A DNA stretch of 64,000 nt from Paenibacillus radicis (ex Xue et al. 2023) (GCF_024722015.1 NZ_JANQBD010000014.1:124001-188000); one strand, 5' to 3'; numbered from the stretch's first letter, positions 36,319-44,725 are shown. Translations and numbers: made by a program. Notes: generated by a model from the sequence alone, not told the origin.

Positions 36319-37011
36319 TCAACTCTCTCCTCTCATCACATATCCAGCGCCGCGAACCGTCTGTATCATCCGCTTATGCCCATATTCCTCCGTTTTTTGA
36401 CGTAAAAGTGCGATATAAACCTCAAGAACATTCGATTCACCGCTGTAATCATATCCCCATATTTTTTCCATTATTACATCACGAGACAACACCCGTTTCG
36501 GATTTTGCATAAACAAATGAAGCAGCTCGAACTCTTTAGTCGTCAATTCTATCAATTGACTCCCACGAAACACCTCGCGTGTATCCATATCCATAAACAC
36601 ATCCTGGAATTGCAGTCGGTTTGTTTGCTGCTCGGCTTTCTCAGCACTTTTTCTGCGCAGCAGAACCCGAACCCTCGCCAACAGCTCCTCTAAGGCGAAA
36701 GGCTTGACCAAATAATCGTCAGCCCCAAGATCCAATCCTTTAACCCGCTCGCCAATTTCGTCTTTAGCTGTGAGCATTAATACGGGTACTGTTGCTCCCC
36801 CCTCACGAATACGCCGAACTACCTCCCACCCATCCAGCTGAGGCATCATGACATCCAAAATAACTGTATCCGGATCATGCTCCAAAATTTGCTTCAATCC
36901 ATCCATACCATGCTGTGCAGTAAAAACGGTATATCCTTCAAAAGCTAATGATCGCCTAAGCATGGAAGTGATTTTTTCATCATCGTCTATAACTAATATT
37001 TTTTCTCTCAT
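36319..37011 (-). CDS. OmpR-family response regulator, partner of the adjacent kinase
   Basis: 230 residues from the ATG at 37011 (MREKILVID), which follows AGGCGGTG; an earlier ATG at 37029 lacks a ribosome site. Receiver with DDDEK, Asp in VILDVMMPQLDGW and Lys in YLVKPFA; winged helix with ELTTKEFELLHLFMQNP and a YIALLRQKTE recognition region. Located between htrA and the kinase gene. Candidate operator repeats lie upstream of htrA. Confidence 0.92.
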   Translation of the reverse strand: MREKILVIDDDEKITSMLRRSLAFEGYTVFTAQHGMDGLKQILEHDPDTVILDVMMPQLDGWEVVRRIREGGATVPVLMLTAKDEIGERVKGLDLGADDYLVKPFALEELLARVRVLLRRKSAEKAEQQTNRLQFQDVFMDMDTREVFRGSQLIELTTKEFELLHLFMQNPKRVLSRDVIMEKIWGYDYSGESNVLEVYIALLRQKTEEYGHKRMIQTVRGAGYVMRGES

Positions 37012-37092
37012 ATGCAGCACCGCCTTCATTTTTAAACACGAACCTAATTGTAGTTCTATTTTATCATCAAATTAGTTGGATACAAAAAGAAA

Positions 37093-37122
37093 CAGAGCTT
37101 CACCAAATTTCGCTCCGCTCTG
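37093..37122 (-). terminator. Terminator between htrA and the two-component genes
   Basis: CAGAGC pairs with GCTCTG on the minus strand, followed by TTTCTTTTTG, about 80 bases past the htrA stop. Confidence 0.7.
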
Positions 37123-37201
37123 AGTCTTTTTTGTGTTCATTTTATTCTAACCTTTTTCTCTATTCTAGTTGTAAGAAATCTTCTGATCGAGGTCATAAAA
37201 T

Positions 37202-38773
37202 TTATTTAGCTTCTGCGTTGCGGTCACCAATCGTCACTGTGATGCTTTCCTTTTTACCGTCACGCATAATAGTCAGGTTTGCTTGGTCGTTCACTTTCAA
37301 TGCTTTGATTTTGTCAACGAGATCCTGAGATTTCTTCACCTTGGCTCCATTAACCTCAGTAATCACATCATAAGGACGAATGCCGGCAATAAAGCCTGGG
37401 CTTTTACGCTCTACCTCAGAAACGATAGCACCTTCAGTATTTTGCAGCTTTAATTCAGTCAACCAATCTTTGTCGATATCCGACAACTTAACACCAATAT
37501 AAGGTAATGGTTCTTTTGGAATTTTCACGTTATTTTTCAAATTATCCAGCACCGACGAAATCGTACTTGTAGGAATAGCAAAACCAATCCCTTGCGCTTG
37601 TGCGCTTACTGCTGTGTTAATCCCTATTACTTCCCCATTCAGGTTCAATAGCGGTCCACCCGAGTTCCCTGGATTAATTGAAGCGTCTGTTTGCAGCAAG
37701 TGCTTGTATTCGCGAGTACCTTGTGTGTCAGGAATGGAAATTGGACGTTCGCGTGCGCTCAATACACCGACAGTTACTGTGTGATCAAAGCCGTATGGGT
37801 TACCGATAGCAACTACCCAGTCACCGACTTTAGTATCTTCCGCTTTACCAAGCGGCAAAGCAGCAAACTCCTTGTCGCCATCTATCTTCAATGCTGCCAA
37901 GTCAAGATCATAGCTGTTACCTAGCAAGGTTGCCTTGAACGGCTTATCATAGCCTTCTACGGTTACCCAAATTTCGTCCGCTCCGTCAATAACATGTTCA
38001 TTGGTTAAAATGTAACCCGATTTTTCAAAAATAAATCCGGTCCCCATTCCTCCAGGCTGAAGTTGTCCGGAATCGCTCTTGGGCTGTTGCTTGCTGCCAC
38101 CGCCATTATCTCCGAAAAATTGTCGGAAGAACGGATCGTCTAACAGAGAGCTTCCACCGCGACTGCTCGCCTTGGCCTTAACCTTAGTCTCGATTTTAAC
38201 AACTGCCGGGCCCGATTGCTCAGCTATTTGAGCGATGTTCTCCGGTCTGCCACCAAGATCGAATGCTGTGGGCTTGACCGTTCCTCCTCCGCTTGATCCA
38301 GTCGTTGTTTGGCCTGTAGCTGCTGATGCTTTGTTAGACATAACGCCTTGAGGGCCTGTAAACCAGTTCATTTTGTCCGAAGCGAACATTAAGCTTCCCA
38401 CAACCAGCGCTCCTGCTAAAAAGGCAGTGAAACCGGTTCTTAGTGAAGATCCTTTTTTCTTGTGCTCATTTTGCTGCCAGCCATTCATCTGATCATGCAT
38501 AGGCTTATCAGTTACGTTGTAAGAGAATGGTCTCATGGGCCGCGGCGGCGTCATTTCTACCTGTGCAGCTTCTACCCCATCGCTTCTCATACCTGAGTCC
38601 GGCTCATTATGTCCCAAATCTGATTTATAAGGCCCATACGAATAGTAGTGGGACGGACGCTCTTGCCTTGGCTCATTTGCTTCTGATTGTCCGGCTTGTT
38701 CGTTAGACGAACTATTAGATTCGCCATTCGACCGGCGAAAGAAATCATCATAACCGCGTTTGTTGTCATCCAT
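37202..38773 (-). CDS. htrA: Membrane-anchored HtrA/DegP serine protease with PDZ domain
   Basis: 523 residues. A 105-residue polar cytoplasmic N-terminus rich in Asn/Gln/Ser, one membrane anchor (112-131), a linker, then the trypsin-like domain with His260 in TNEHVI, Asp291 in YDLDLAALKI and Ser371 in NPGNSGGPL, and a single C-terminal PDZ domain (about 425-515). Degrades or refolds damaged exported proteins at the outer membrane face. GGAGG is 9 bases before the ATG. Followed by an OmpR-type regulator and a kinase, as expected for a CssRS-like circuit. Confidence 0.95.
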   Translation of the reverse strand: MDDNKRGYDDFFRRSNGESNSSSNEQAGQSEANEPRQERPSHYYSYGPYKSDLGHNEPDSGMRSDGVEAAQVEMTPPRPMRPFSYNVTDKPMHDQMNGWQQNEHKKKGSSLRTGFTAFLAGALVVGSLMFASDKMNWFTGPQGVMSNKASAATGQTTTGSSGGGTVKPTAFDLGGRPENIAQIAEQSGPAVVKIETKVKAKASSRGGSSLLDDPFFRQFFGDNGGGSKQQPKSDSGQLQPGGMGTGFIFEKSGYILTNEHVIDGADEIWVTVEGYDKPFKATLLGNSYDLDLAALKIDGDKEFAALPLGKAEDTKVGDWVVAIGNPYGFDHTVTVGVLSARERPISIPDTQGTREYKHLLQTDASINPGNSGGPLLNLNGEVIGINTAVSAQAQGIGFAIPTSTISSVLDNLKNNVKIPKEPLPYIGVKLSDIDKDWLTELKLQNTEGAIVSEVERKSPGFIAGIRPYDVITEVNGAKVKKSQDLVDKIKALKVNDQANLTIMRDGKKESITVTIGDRNAEAK

Positions 38774-38850
38774 AGTAAAATTCCTCCGTTCAAATATGAT
38801 TTGAATGATAATGTATTGTTACTTGCTATCCTTGACTATATATTGGACTC

Positions 38851-38871
38851 GTAACCTTAAAGTAACCTTAA
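38851..38871 (-). promoter_or_regulatory. Direct-repeat operator upstream of htrA
   Basis: Two exact 10-base copies of TTAAGGTTAC (minus strand) with an 11-base period, about one helical turn, as bound by OmpR-family dimers. A TATAGT -10 candidate lies 16 to 17 bases beyond, so the downstream repeat would overlap the -35 position. Confidence 0.5.
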
Positions 38872-38894
38872 AATAAAATAAACGAAAAGTTAAA

Positions 38895-38965
38895 TTTCAA
38901 TCCCCCCATACCCCCCTTGTTCTTCAAGGGGGGCTCCGGGCGCTGCGCCCCTGGACCCAGCGTGA
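38895..38965. repeat. Diverged inverted copy of the B unit at the left edge of the array
   Basis: TTTCAATCCCCCCATACCCCCC, AAGGGGGGCTCCGGGCGCTG and GCGCCCCTGGACCC match the reverse complement of the right end of the B units (GGGGTCCAGGGGCGC ... GGGGGGATTG). So the array is bracketed by inverted ends. Confidence 0.7.
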
Positions 38966-39021
38966 GAGACTGTTGAGCAACCGAAGCGCTTCCTATGTAC
39001 TTATGATGTTGGAACGCGTTC

Positions 39022-39071
39022 GTTCTATAAAGAAGAAGCCTTGCGCTGCAAAGCTTCTTCCTTTATAGAAC
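39022..39071. repeat. Long hairpin inside the repeat region
   Basis: GTTCTATAAAG and CTTTATAGAAC with an inner AGAAGC/GCTTCT extension form a near-perfect stem of about 18 pairs and a short loop. It lies between the inverted B copy and the tandem array. Confidence 0.75.
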
Positions 39072-39121
39072 ACGCTATACGTTTATGCTCTTGCACTTTC
39101 TCTTAGTCCTTAAATACTGCT

Positions 39122-39580
39122 AAGCGTGTCCGGGAAAACTTTGCAAGGCAAAGTAGCCCGGACAAACGCGCTCCTATGCTCTCAAGTCGCTCCACGCTCT
39201 AGCCCGTTCCCGCACGCATGCAAGCGTGGAGGGGCTACCTTCGCGTCAGTCAAAGGAGCCCCGACCAACGCGTTCCATCCACCAACGTCCCATCGAAGCA
39301 ACCAATAACCTCTCTCCACCAAGCTTGCGGGGTTCAGGGGCGCTAGCGCCCTGGGGCCCCCTTTGGAGAAAAGGGGGGGGTGGGGGGATTGACAAAACTT
39401 AAGCGTGGAGGCGCTACCTTCGCGTTAGACAAAGGAGCCCCGACCAACGCGTTCCATCCACCAACGTTCCCATCGAAGCACCAAATAACCTCTCTCCACC
39501 AAGCTTGCGGGGTCCAGGGGCGCTAGCGCCCTGGGGCCCCCCTTTGGAGAAAGGGGGGGGTTGGGGGGATTGATAACCTC
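39122..39580. repeat. Tandem array, first A-B-B block
   Basis: A unit 39122-39221 (100 bases) contains a hairpin GTCCGGG...CCCGGAC with an inner CTTTGC/GCAAAG. B units 39222-39400 and 39401-39580 (about 180 bases each) begin AAGCGTGGAGG and end in a near-palindrome CAGGGGCGCTAGCGCCCTG, a CCCC...GGGG hairpin, and TTGGGGGGATTG. Units differ by few bases. Open frames here are byproducts: they read on both strands and are Pro/Gly-rich repeats. Confidence 0.88.
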
Positions 39581-40030
39581 AAGCGTGTCCGGGCAAACTT
39601 TGCAAAGCAAAGCAGCCCGGACAAACGCGCTCCTATGCACTCAAGTCTCTCCACGCTCTAGCCCGTTCCCGCACGCATGCAAGCGTGGAGGGGCTACCTT
39701 CGCGTCAGCCAAAAGAGCCCCGACCGACGCGTTCCATCCACCAGCGTTCCCATCGAAGCACCAAATAACCTCTCTCCACCAAACTTGCGGGGTCCAGGGG
39801 CGCCAGCGCCCTGGGGCCCCCCTTTGGAGAAAGGGGGGGTTGGGGGGATTGATAACCTCAAGCGTGGAGGGGCTACCTTCGCGTTAGACAAAGGAGCCCC
39901 GACCAACGCGTTCCACCCACCAACGTTCCCATCGAAGCACCAAACAACCTCTCTCCACCAACCTTGCGGGGTCCAGGGGCGCTAGCGCCCTGGGGCCCCT
40001 CTTTGGAGAAAGGGGGGGTTGGGGGGATTT
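39581..40030. repeat. Tandem array, second A-B-B block
   Basis: A unit 39581-39680 and B units 39681-39859 and 39860-40030 repeat the order of the first block, giving a higher-order duplication of an A-B-B module of about 455 bases. The last B ends at the yugN-like gene stop (40036), whose 3' end it may terminate. Confidence 0.88.
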
Positions 40031-40035
40031 CAATT

Positions 40036-40449
40036 TTAGGACGGAAATGTACTCTCCACTTGACTCAGCAGGTCCTGAGCTTTATCTACCCATTGCGCCT
40101 CCACAGGTGCATCCTTATCAACCGGCTCCTGAAACTGATCAATCAAAGCTCCGGTAAAATTAACCTTGGCTTCCTTATCCAAGCCTTCGTTATATACGTG
40201 TTTCAATACAAATGGAGTCCCCAAGTGAATAATCGCATCCGTTGAGTCGGCATCTCCATCCAATGCTCCGTGTGTCACCTCAAAAGGAATACGCAGCCAC
40301 ACTTTGTTCGCTTCATCTAAGCTACGGTCAAAATAGCCGTGTTCATAATCCCAATTGCCACCTAACGAAAAATCAAATTCATGCAAATAATTGCGAACTT
40401 CATCAAATGCTTCCTCGCGGTCAACTAATTCAAATTTCAAAGGGATCAT
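40036..40449 (-). CDS. YugN-like family protein
   Basis: 137 residues, acidic, no signal or membrane segment. Matches the YugN-like family (PF08868) of Bacillales: MIPLKFELVDREEAFDEVRNYL at the start, GGNWDYEHGYFD, and VWLRIPFEVTHGALDG. Function unknown in all members. GGAGG precedes the ATG. Divergent from amt; the shared 190-base upstream region holds the amt promoter. Confidence 0.85.
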   Translation of the reverse strand: MIPLKFELVDREEAFDEVRNYLHEFDFSLGGNWDYEHGYFDRSLDEANKVWLRIPFEVTHGALDGDADSTDAIIHLGTPFVLKHVYNEGLDKEAKVNFTGALIDQFQEPVDKDAPVEAQWVDKAQDLLSQVESTFPS

Positions 40450-40539
40450 TTGTAAATCCTCCAGTTAATTTTATTAATAGAATGATCGTAAAATGCAAAA
40501 ATTATGCTGTAAAAGGATAACTGAACATTATTAGCTGCA

Positions 40540-40556
40540 TGTCATTATATCTTACG
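40540..40556 (+). promoter_or_regulatory. GlnR/TnrA-like box upstream of amt
   Basis: TGTCATTATATCTTACG fits TGTnA-N7-TnACA with one mismatch (last base). It ends 7 bases before the -35, the same spacing as the proximal box at glnA. Confidence 0.6.
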
Positions 40557-40563
40557 TAATTCG

Positions 40564-40593
40564 TTGACATAACTACCATCAAAAACGTATAAT
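40564..40593 (+). promoter_or_regulatory. Sigma-A promoter of amt
   Basis: TTGACA (40564-40569), an 18-base spacer and TATAAT (40588-40593). Transcription would begin near 40600, which rules out the in-frame ATG at 40595 as translation start. Confidence 0.85.
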
Positions 40594-40642
40594 AATGGGC
40601 GGAGTAAGCGCATTATTTGCGTATAACAAGGAGATGAGCTCT

Positions 40643-41935
40643 ATGGATATTTCCACGTTGGCTAGTGGATTAGACACCATCTGGGTGGTTCTTACCGCAG
40701 CGATGATTTTGTTGATGGAAGGCGGATTCGCCTTGCTGGAGGCCGGTTTTGTAAGACAGAAAAATGCAGTCAGCATCATTATGAAAGTATTTGTCGATAT
40801 TACATTCGGGGCACTTGTCTTTTATTTTATTGGTTTCGCTTTCATGTATGGAAAAGATTTCAACGGATTAATCGGAACAAGCGGCTTTATGATGGGAGGA
40901 GACCTCACACATATCAAGCTTACGATTACTAATGACACCTATTGGTTATTTCAATGCGCTTTTGTTATCGCCGTTATTTCCATTGTATCCGGTGCAGTGG
41001 CAGAGCGAATTAACTTCCACGCCTATATTCTTTATACAATTGCTATGACAGGACTTATTTATCCTATCGCAGGACATTGGGTTTGGAGCGTGGGAGGCTG
41101 GCTTGGCAGCCTTGGGATGATCGATTTCGCCGGCTCCGCTGTTATTCATGCTCTAGGTGGCGCCTCTGCATTAGCAGCTGCAATGTTCATCGGGCCGCGT
41201 ATCGGGAAGTTTTCGGAAAATGGTACTCCTAATATCGTGCCACCATCCAATCTTCCCCTAGCTTCAGTCGGCGCTTTTATTCTCTGGTTCGGCTGGTTCG
41301 GCTTTAACTCCGGCAGCACACTAAGTGCAACTAACGGCTCTATAGGCCATATAGCCGTCACAACCATGCTGGCCGCCGCATCAGGTGGCGCCACTTGTAT
41401 TTTGTTCACAATGTTCCGCTACCGGAAAGCTGATCCACCTATGGTCATCAACGGCTCTCTGGCTGGTTTGGTTGGAATCACAGCTGGTTGTGCTTTTGTC
41501 AGTGACGTTGTTGCCATTGTGATTGGAGCCGTCTGCGGTATAGCAATGGTATTTGCAACAGAGTTTTTGGAATCCAAACGTATTGACGATCCAGTTGGCG
41601 CTTTTGCTGTGCACGGAGTAAGCGGGAGCATCGGAGCCTTGGCTCTAGGCTTATTCGCAAAACCGGAACTCACAGAAGGTATTGGCCAAGGTTACAGCGG
41701 GCTTTTCTATGGAGGCGGCTGGAGTCTCCTCGGAGTACAGGCCCTGGGCCTCATCATTGTCCTCGTATGGGGCTTTGGAATGACATGGATCGCTTTTAAG
41801 CTGATCAATCTTTTCGTTCCTGCACGTGTCAGCCGCGATGAAGAACTGGTCGGCCTTGATGTTGGAACTCATGGAGTGCCGGCATACAGTCAAGACAATG
41901 ATTTCATTGAGTTAACCAAATTAAAGAACAGCTAA
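40643..41935 (+). CDS. amt: Ammonium transporter
   Basis: 430 residues from the ATG at 40643, 9 bases after AAGGAG. Eleven membrane helices of the Amt/MEP/Rh family; hallmark segments GGFALLEAGFVRQKN, GAVAERINFHAYIL, FAGSAVIHALGGASALAAA and GAFAVHGVSGSIGALALGLF include the twin-His pore residues. Imports ammonium. It is usually followed by a PII gene (glnK), but none is present here. The promoter carries a GlnR/TnrA-like box, consistent with induction under nitrogen limitation. Bidirectional terminator downstream. Confidence 0.95.
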   Translation: MDISTLASGLDTIWVVLTAAMILLMEGGFALLEAGFVRQKNAVSIIMKVFVDITFGALVFYFIGFAFMYGKDFNGLIGTSGFMMGGDLTHIKLTITNDTYWLFQCAFVIAVISIVSGAVAERINFHAYILYTIAMTGLIYPIAGHWVWSVGGWLGSLGMIDFAGSAVIHALGGASALAAAMFIGPRIGKFSENGTPNIVPPSNLPLASVGAFILWFGWFGFNSGSTLSATNGSIGHIAVTTMLAAASGGATCILFTMFRYRKADPPMVINGSLAGLVGITAGCAFVSDVVAIVIGAVCGIAMVFATEFLESKRIDDPVGAFAVHGVSGSIGALALGLFAKPELTEGIGQGYSGLFYGGGWSLLGVQALGLIIVLVWGFGMTWIAFKLINLFVPARVSRDEELVGLDVGTHGVPAYSQDNDFIELTKLKNS

Positions 41936-41952
41936 CCCACATATCACTTAAC

Positions 41953-42005
41953 AAAAAAAGTGTGTCCCCACTGGTCTGCAACGACCTGAGGAACACACTT
42001 TTTTC
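41953..42005. terminator. Bidirectional terminator between amt and the lipoprotein gene
   Basis: AAAAAAAGTGTGTCC pairs with GGAACACACTTTTTT, with A and T runs on either side. Serves amt and the convergent lipoprotein gene. Confidence 0.92.
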
Positions 42006-42031
42006 CATACAAATACATTCATTAGGACTAA

Positions 42032-42502
42032 TCAACCCGACTTATTCAGTACTTTACCATTTCTAAAGGTAACATTCATGTTCTGACCATCTTTTGTTTT
42101 GTACTGATAAGTTTGGAAAACATTCATGCCACTATCATCTTTACTTTCTGACGTTAACTTCCCTATTTGCCCCATTTTTTTCGAGACTTCATCATAAGTC
42201 ATTCCGAAATCAACAGAATCTAACTGTTCCTTGGTTGCGATAGGCTGCTCTTTCGCTCCCTTTGGCGCTTCTACCGGAGCAGGATCTGTTTTACCTGAAT
42301 CAGGCTTGGAAGCATCGGCATTGTTTGCTGGTGGAGTCACTGGCGTATTGTTCCCGCTAGGTGCTGTAGCCGGTGGTTGAATACCGCTTGGAGAACTGAC
42401 GGGTGGTTCTGTATTTTGAGCTGGTTTATTTTCTTGCTTAGTACATGCTGTCCCCACTAACAGTAAAGCCAGGAGTCCAATGTATAGTTTATTCATTTTC
42501 AT
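42032..42502 (-). CDS. Lipoprotein with C-terminal SmpA/BLIP-like domain
   Basis: 156 residues from the ATG at 42502, with GGAGGAG 8 bases upstream; the frame runs to 42556 without a ribosome site. Signal peptide with lipobox GTAC (Cys about 20), a 75-residue Pro/Thr/Asn-rich linker, then a C-terminal domain with VDFGMTYDEVSKKMG, YQYKTKDGQNMNVTFRNGKV, recalling the SmpA/OmlA/BLIP fold. Outer face of the membrane. Function unknown. Confidence 0.75.
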   Translation of the reverse strand: MKMNKLYIGLLALLLVGTACTKQENKPAQNTEPPVSSPSGIQPPATAPSGNNTPVTPPANNADASKPDSGKTDPAPVEAPKGAKEQPIATKEQLDSVDFGMTYDEVSKKMGQIGKLTSESKDDSGMNVFQTYQYKTKDGQNMNVTFRNGKVLNKSG

Positions 42503-42670
42503 ATTCAAATCTCCTCCATCCATATTATCGTACAAGAGAAAATTTGCCAGCTCCACACTTGCATGCCGTAGTCACATTATATCGAATCTTGTCTTATAAA
42601 TCAAAAGCACCTCCTCTATGATGGCAACAGAGCCTTAAATTGAAAACTCATAGGCATACAAAACATACGC

Positions 42671-42700
42671 AAAAAACCGGACCCCCCAAGGAATCCGGCC
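42671..42700 (-). terminator. Terminator after the 125-residue coiled-coil gene
   Basis: CCGGATTCC / GGGTCCGG stem on the minus strand followed by TTTTTTG. Confidence 0.85.
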
Positions 42701-42717
42701 ATTACGTTAACTAAAAT

Positions 42718-43095
42718 CTAAACTAGTTCCTTCTCCAAATCATCACTGATTGTTACCAGATCAGCAGGATCACTATTGTTCAAAATTAACCTGGCATTCT
42801 CCAGCTCCGCACGCAGCTGCCGAATCTGCTGCAACGGCTTCTTAACATAGTGGATATATTCAACTGCTAGATGATGATCCGGTTTTTTCCCCGTAAACAT
42901 CCGGCGTAAAGGTGACATCGATTGGTAGCTTCTTTCTTCCATCTGACGCTTTTTCTCGTAACGCTCAATAACCTGTTCAATCTCCGCAATTTGCTCTTCT
43001 TTACGAACCATATACTTCTCCAAAAACGGATACACTTCGGCTGCTTTTCGTTTATTCACTGGAATCGTACTCCCTGTTAACAGAGCATTCAGCAT
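42718..43095 (-). CDS. Hypothetical coiled-coil protein
   Basis: 125 residues, rich in Glu/Arg/Lys with two long helices (about 20-60 and 80-110) and no membrane segment. Distinctive pieces are NKRKAAEVYPFLEKYM and MSPLRRMFTGKKPDHHLAVEYI. I do not recognise the family. AGGTGA precedes the ATG. It sits between a small spore-type gene and a lipoprotein gene on the same strand, each with its own terminator. Confidence 0.65.
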   Translation of the reverse strand: MLNALLTGSTIPVNKRKAAEVYPFLEKYMVRKEEQIAEIEQVIERYEKKRQMEERSYQSMSPLRRMFTGKKPDHHLAVEYIHYVKKPLQQIRQLRAELENARLILNNSDPADLVTISDDLEKELV

Positions 43096-43183
43096 GGAAT
43101 ATCACCTGTCTTTTCATGTTAACTATCATCACAATAATAATATTTTACACCAAAGCAGCCGCTTTGAAAACATTTATTTTAAA

Positions 43184-43224
43184 TAAAAATGCCAGAGCTG
43201 CACATTTATATGCAACCCTGGCAC
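43184..43224 (-). terminator. Terminator after the SASP-like gene
   Basis: TGCCAGGGTTGCAT / ATGTGCAGCTCTGGCA stem on the minus strand followed by TTTTTATTT. Confidence 0.85.
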
Positions 43225-43250
43225 TTTTACTTACACCACTTAATCAATGA

Positions 43251-43409
43251 CTATTGTTTTGAACTTTCATTCGTGCTTTGACTTGGATTATTTTGCGCAG
43301 CACGCTTTACGTTATTAGCCAAAACCTCTTCAGAAAACTCTGTATCATTTTGTTGTTGCTGTTGGTTATTATTGTTGTTGAACTTATTGTTGTTTTTGTT
43401 TTTTGCCAT
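43251..43409 (-). CDS. Small Asn/Gln-rich protein, gamma-type SASP-like
   Basis: 52 residues, beginning MAKNKNNNKF and dominated by Asn and Gln, with NDTEFSEEVLANNVKRA in the middle. The TEFSEE element resembles the TEFASE protease-recognition site of gamma-type small acid-soluble spore proteins, which are degraded on germination to release amino acids. GGAGGTGAT lies 6 bases before the ATG and a strong terminator follows, so the gene is real by context. The SASP identification is tentative because only one cleavage element is visible, whereas Bacillus SspE has two. Confidence 0.6.
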   Translation of the reverse strand: MAKNKNNNKFNNNNNQQQQQNDTEFSEEVLANNVKRAAQNNPSQSTNESSKQ

Positions 43410-43473
43410 GGTTTATCACCTCCCCTTACACAACTATAGTATGGGACGAACAACCATGTTTTATGTTGGAAAT

Positions 43474-44154
43474 TTAAAACAATATTTCGTTTTGCAGCTG
43501 ATTCCACATGACCTCGGTAATTTTCCCTCCGCCTTGTTTAACGATAAAGACATTCAAGGTTTTTTTGCCCCATTCCTTGTAGACCTGGTCTTTCGTCTCG
43601 AAGTAAAGGTCAATCCGATTTCCTTTAATGGCTCCGCCTGTATCAGCAACAACACCATAACCGTAGCCAGGAATCCACAATACGGTTCCTATCGGAAATA
43701 CCGAAGGGTCGGCCGCTATAGTGGACAGAGAGTTTTTATTACGCTTTACCTTCATACCCGAATAGGTAACCCCGTACTCAGGATGCCCAGGATTTTTCCC
43801 TGTCGATTCCTTGCCAGCATAATACCCAGTAGCCACCACTTCCACAGCTTTTAGCCGGGACAAGTCATGGTTTAAATTAGGTATGACGTTATATTTATTC
43901 GATTTTTGTTTATTCTCTGCTTGGAGGTTATAGCTTACAGTGGACACAGCCCTCGTCTCATTGCTTTTAGGATCCTGATCTTGTATTTTACTGACTGGGT
44001 CTCGAGCTTGCTCCTGCTCCCGGTTAAGCACCGGATACATTTGCGAGGCCTCACTGACCTGATCCCGTTGCTCCTGCACGAACAGAAGAAACAACACCAG
44101 CAAAACAGCAAACAAAAAGATCCACCTTGCATGATTTACGGCTTTAGGTAACAT
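43474..44154 (-). CDS. 3D domain-containing cell-wall-active protein
   Basis: 226 residues. N-terminal membrane anchor (about 11-26, WIFLFAVLLVLFLLFV), a charged linker, then a 3D domain (about 105-220) with ATGYYAGKESTGKNPGHPEYG, TIAADPSVFPIGT and the three-Asp signature VVADTGGAIKGNRIDLYF, related to MltA-type lytic transglycosylases and the YuiC/YabE/YocH group. Likely cuts or remodels peptidoglycan near the membrane; in Bacillus such enzymes act in stationary phase and spore germination. No strong ribosome site is visible before the ATG. Confidence 0.85.
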   Translation of the reverse strand: MLPKAVNHARWIFLFAVLLVLFLLFVQEQRDQVSEASQMYPVLNREQEQARDPVSKIQDQDPKSNETRAVSTVSYNLQAENKQKSNKYNVIPNLNHDLSRLKAVEVVATGYYAGKESTGKNPGHPEYGVTYSGMKVKRNKNSLSTIAADPSVFPIGTVLWIPGYGYGVVADTGGAIKGNRIDLYFETKDQVYKEWGKKTLNVFIVKQGGGKITEVMWNQLQNEILF

Positions 44155-44686
44155 AGCTTCTTTAAACCACCCCTTATTTATAAGAGGCTGTCCATTAATT
44201 GAAGGAAATATACGTAAAATCCATTTAGAGTACCGCTGACACTAACCTCTAAAAATTTAAATGCTCCATATTGAATGCCCGATAAACAGTCGTTTCTTAC
44301 AAAAAACGGGGTTGTGCAAGTAACTTGAGCTTTTAGAGGACAGCACTTTGGGGGATATTATTATACTTGATGGAGCGAAAACGAATGTTCGAATATTGCT
44401 TATATCCTAGAGGAGATGGGAGTTGGGGAGATTGGGATTTTGGGTAATTGCCGAAGGAAATAGATGGAAATCCTCACGTTAATCCAGCCTGGATATCGTT
44501 TGAAATCAATATAACTGGAAAAACTAACGCTAATATAGCCGATATTGGTGATATCATTAAAAATCAGTAAAATTAGCATGAGAAATTCCAGCTATAGGGC
44601 TGGGAACGCCATTTTTCGGTGCAATTAACCTGACATTTTCCTGTTATTTGCGTGGGATTCACTTGGATGCGATGCAATGACGTAAC

Positions 44687-44725
44687 TGAACTCTGAGCTC
44701 TGAACACTGAACTCCGAACTCCGAT
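44687..44725. repeat. Degenerate 8-9 base minisatellite
   Basis: Four to five imperfect copies of GAACTCYGA (GAACTCTGA, GCTCTGAAC, GAACTCCGA, ACTCCGAT). Too short to assign a role. Confidence 0.55.

Noticed and set aside
39425..39985. Gly/Pro-rich protein-coding frames inside the repeat array
   Set aside because: Frames are open on both strands, follow the repeat units, and have no ribosome sites; they are translations of structured repeats.
38895..40030. CRISPR array
   Set aside because: Units are 100-180 bases, not 24-40-base repeats with unique spacers, and no cas genes are present.
40595..40642. Upstream ATG as start of amt
   Set aside because: It lies at the transcription start of the TTGACA/TATAAT promoter and has no ribosome site; the ATG at 40643 follows AAGGAG.
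43140..43510. tRNA-like or ncRNA near the small genes
   Set aside because: The hairpins found are simple terminators with T-tracts; no cloverleaf could be drawn.
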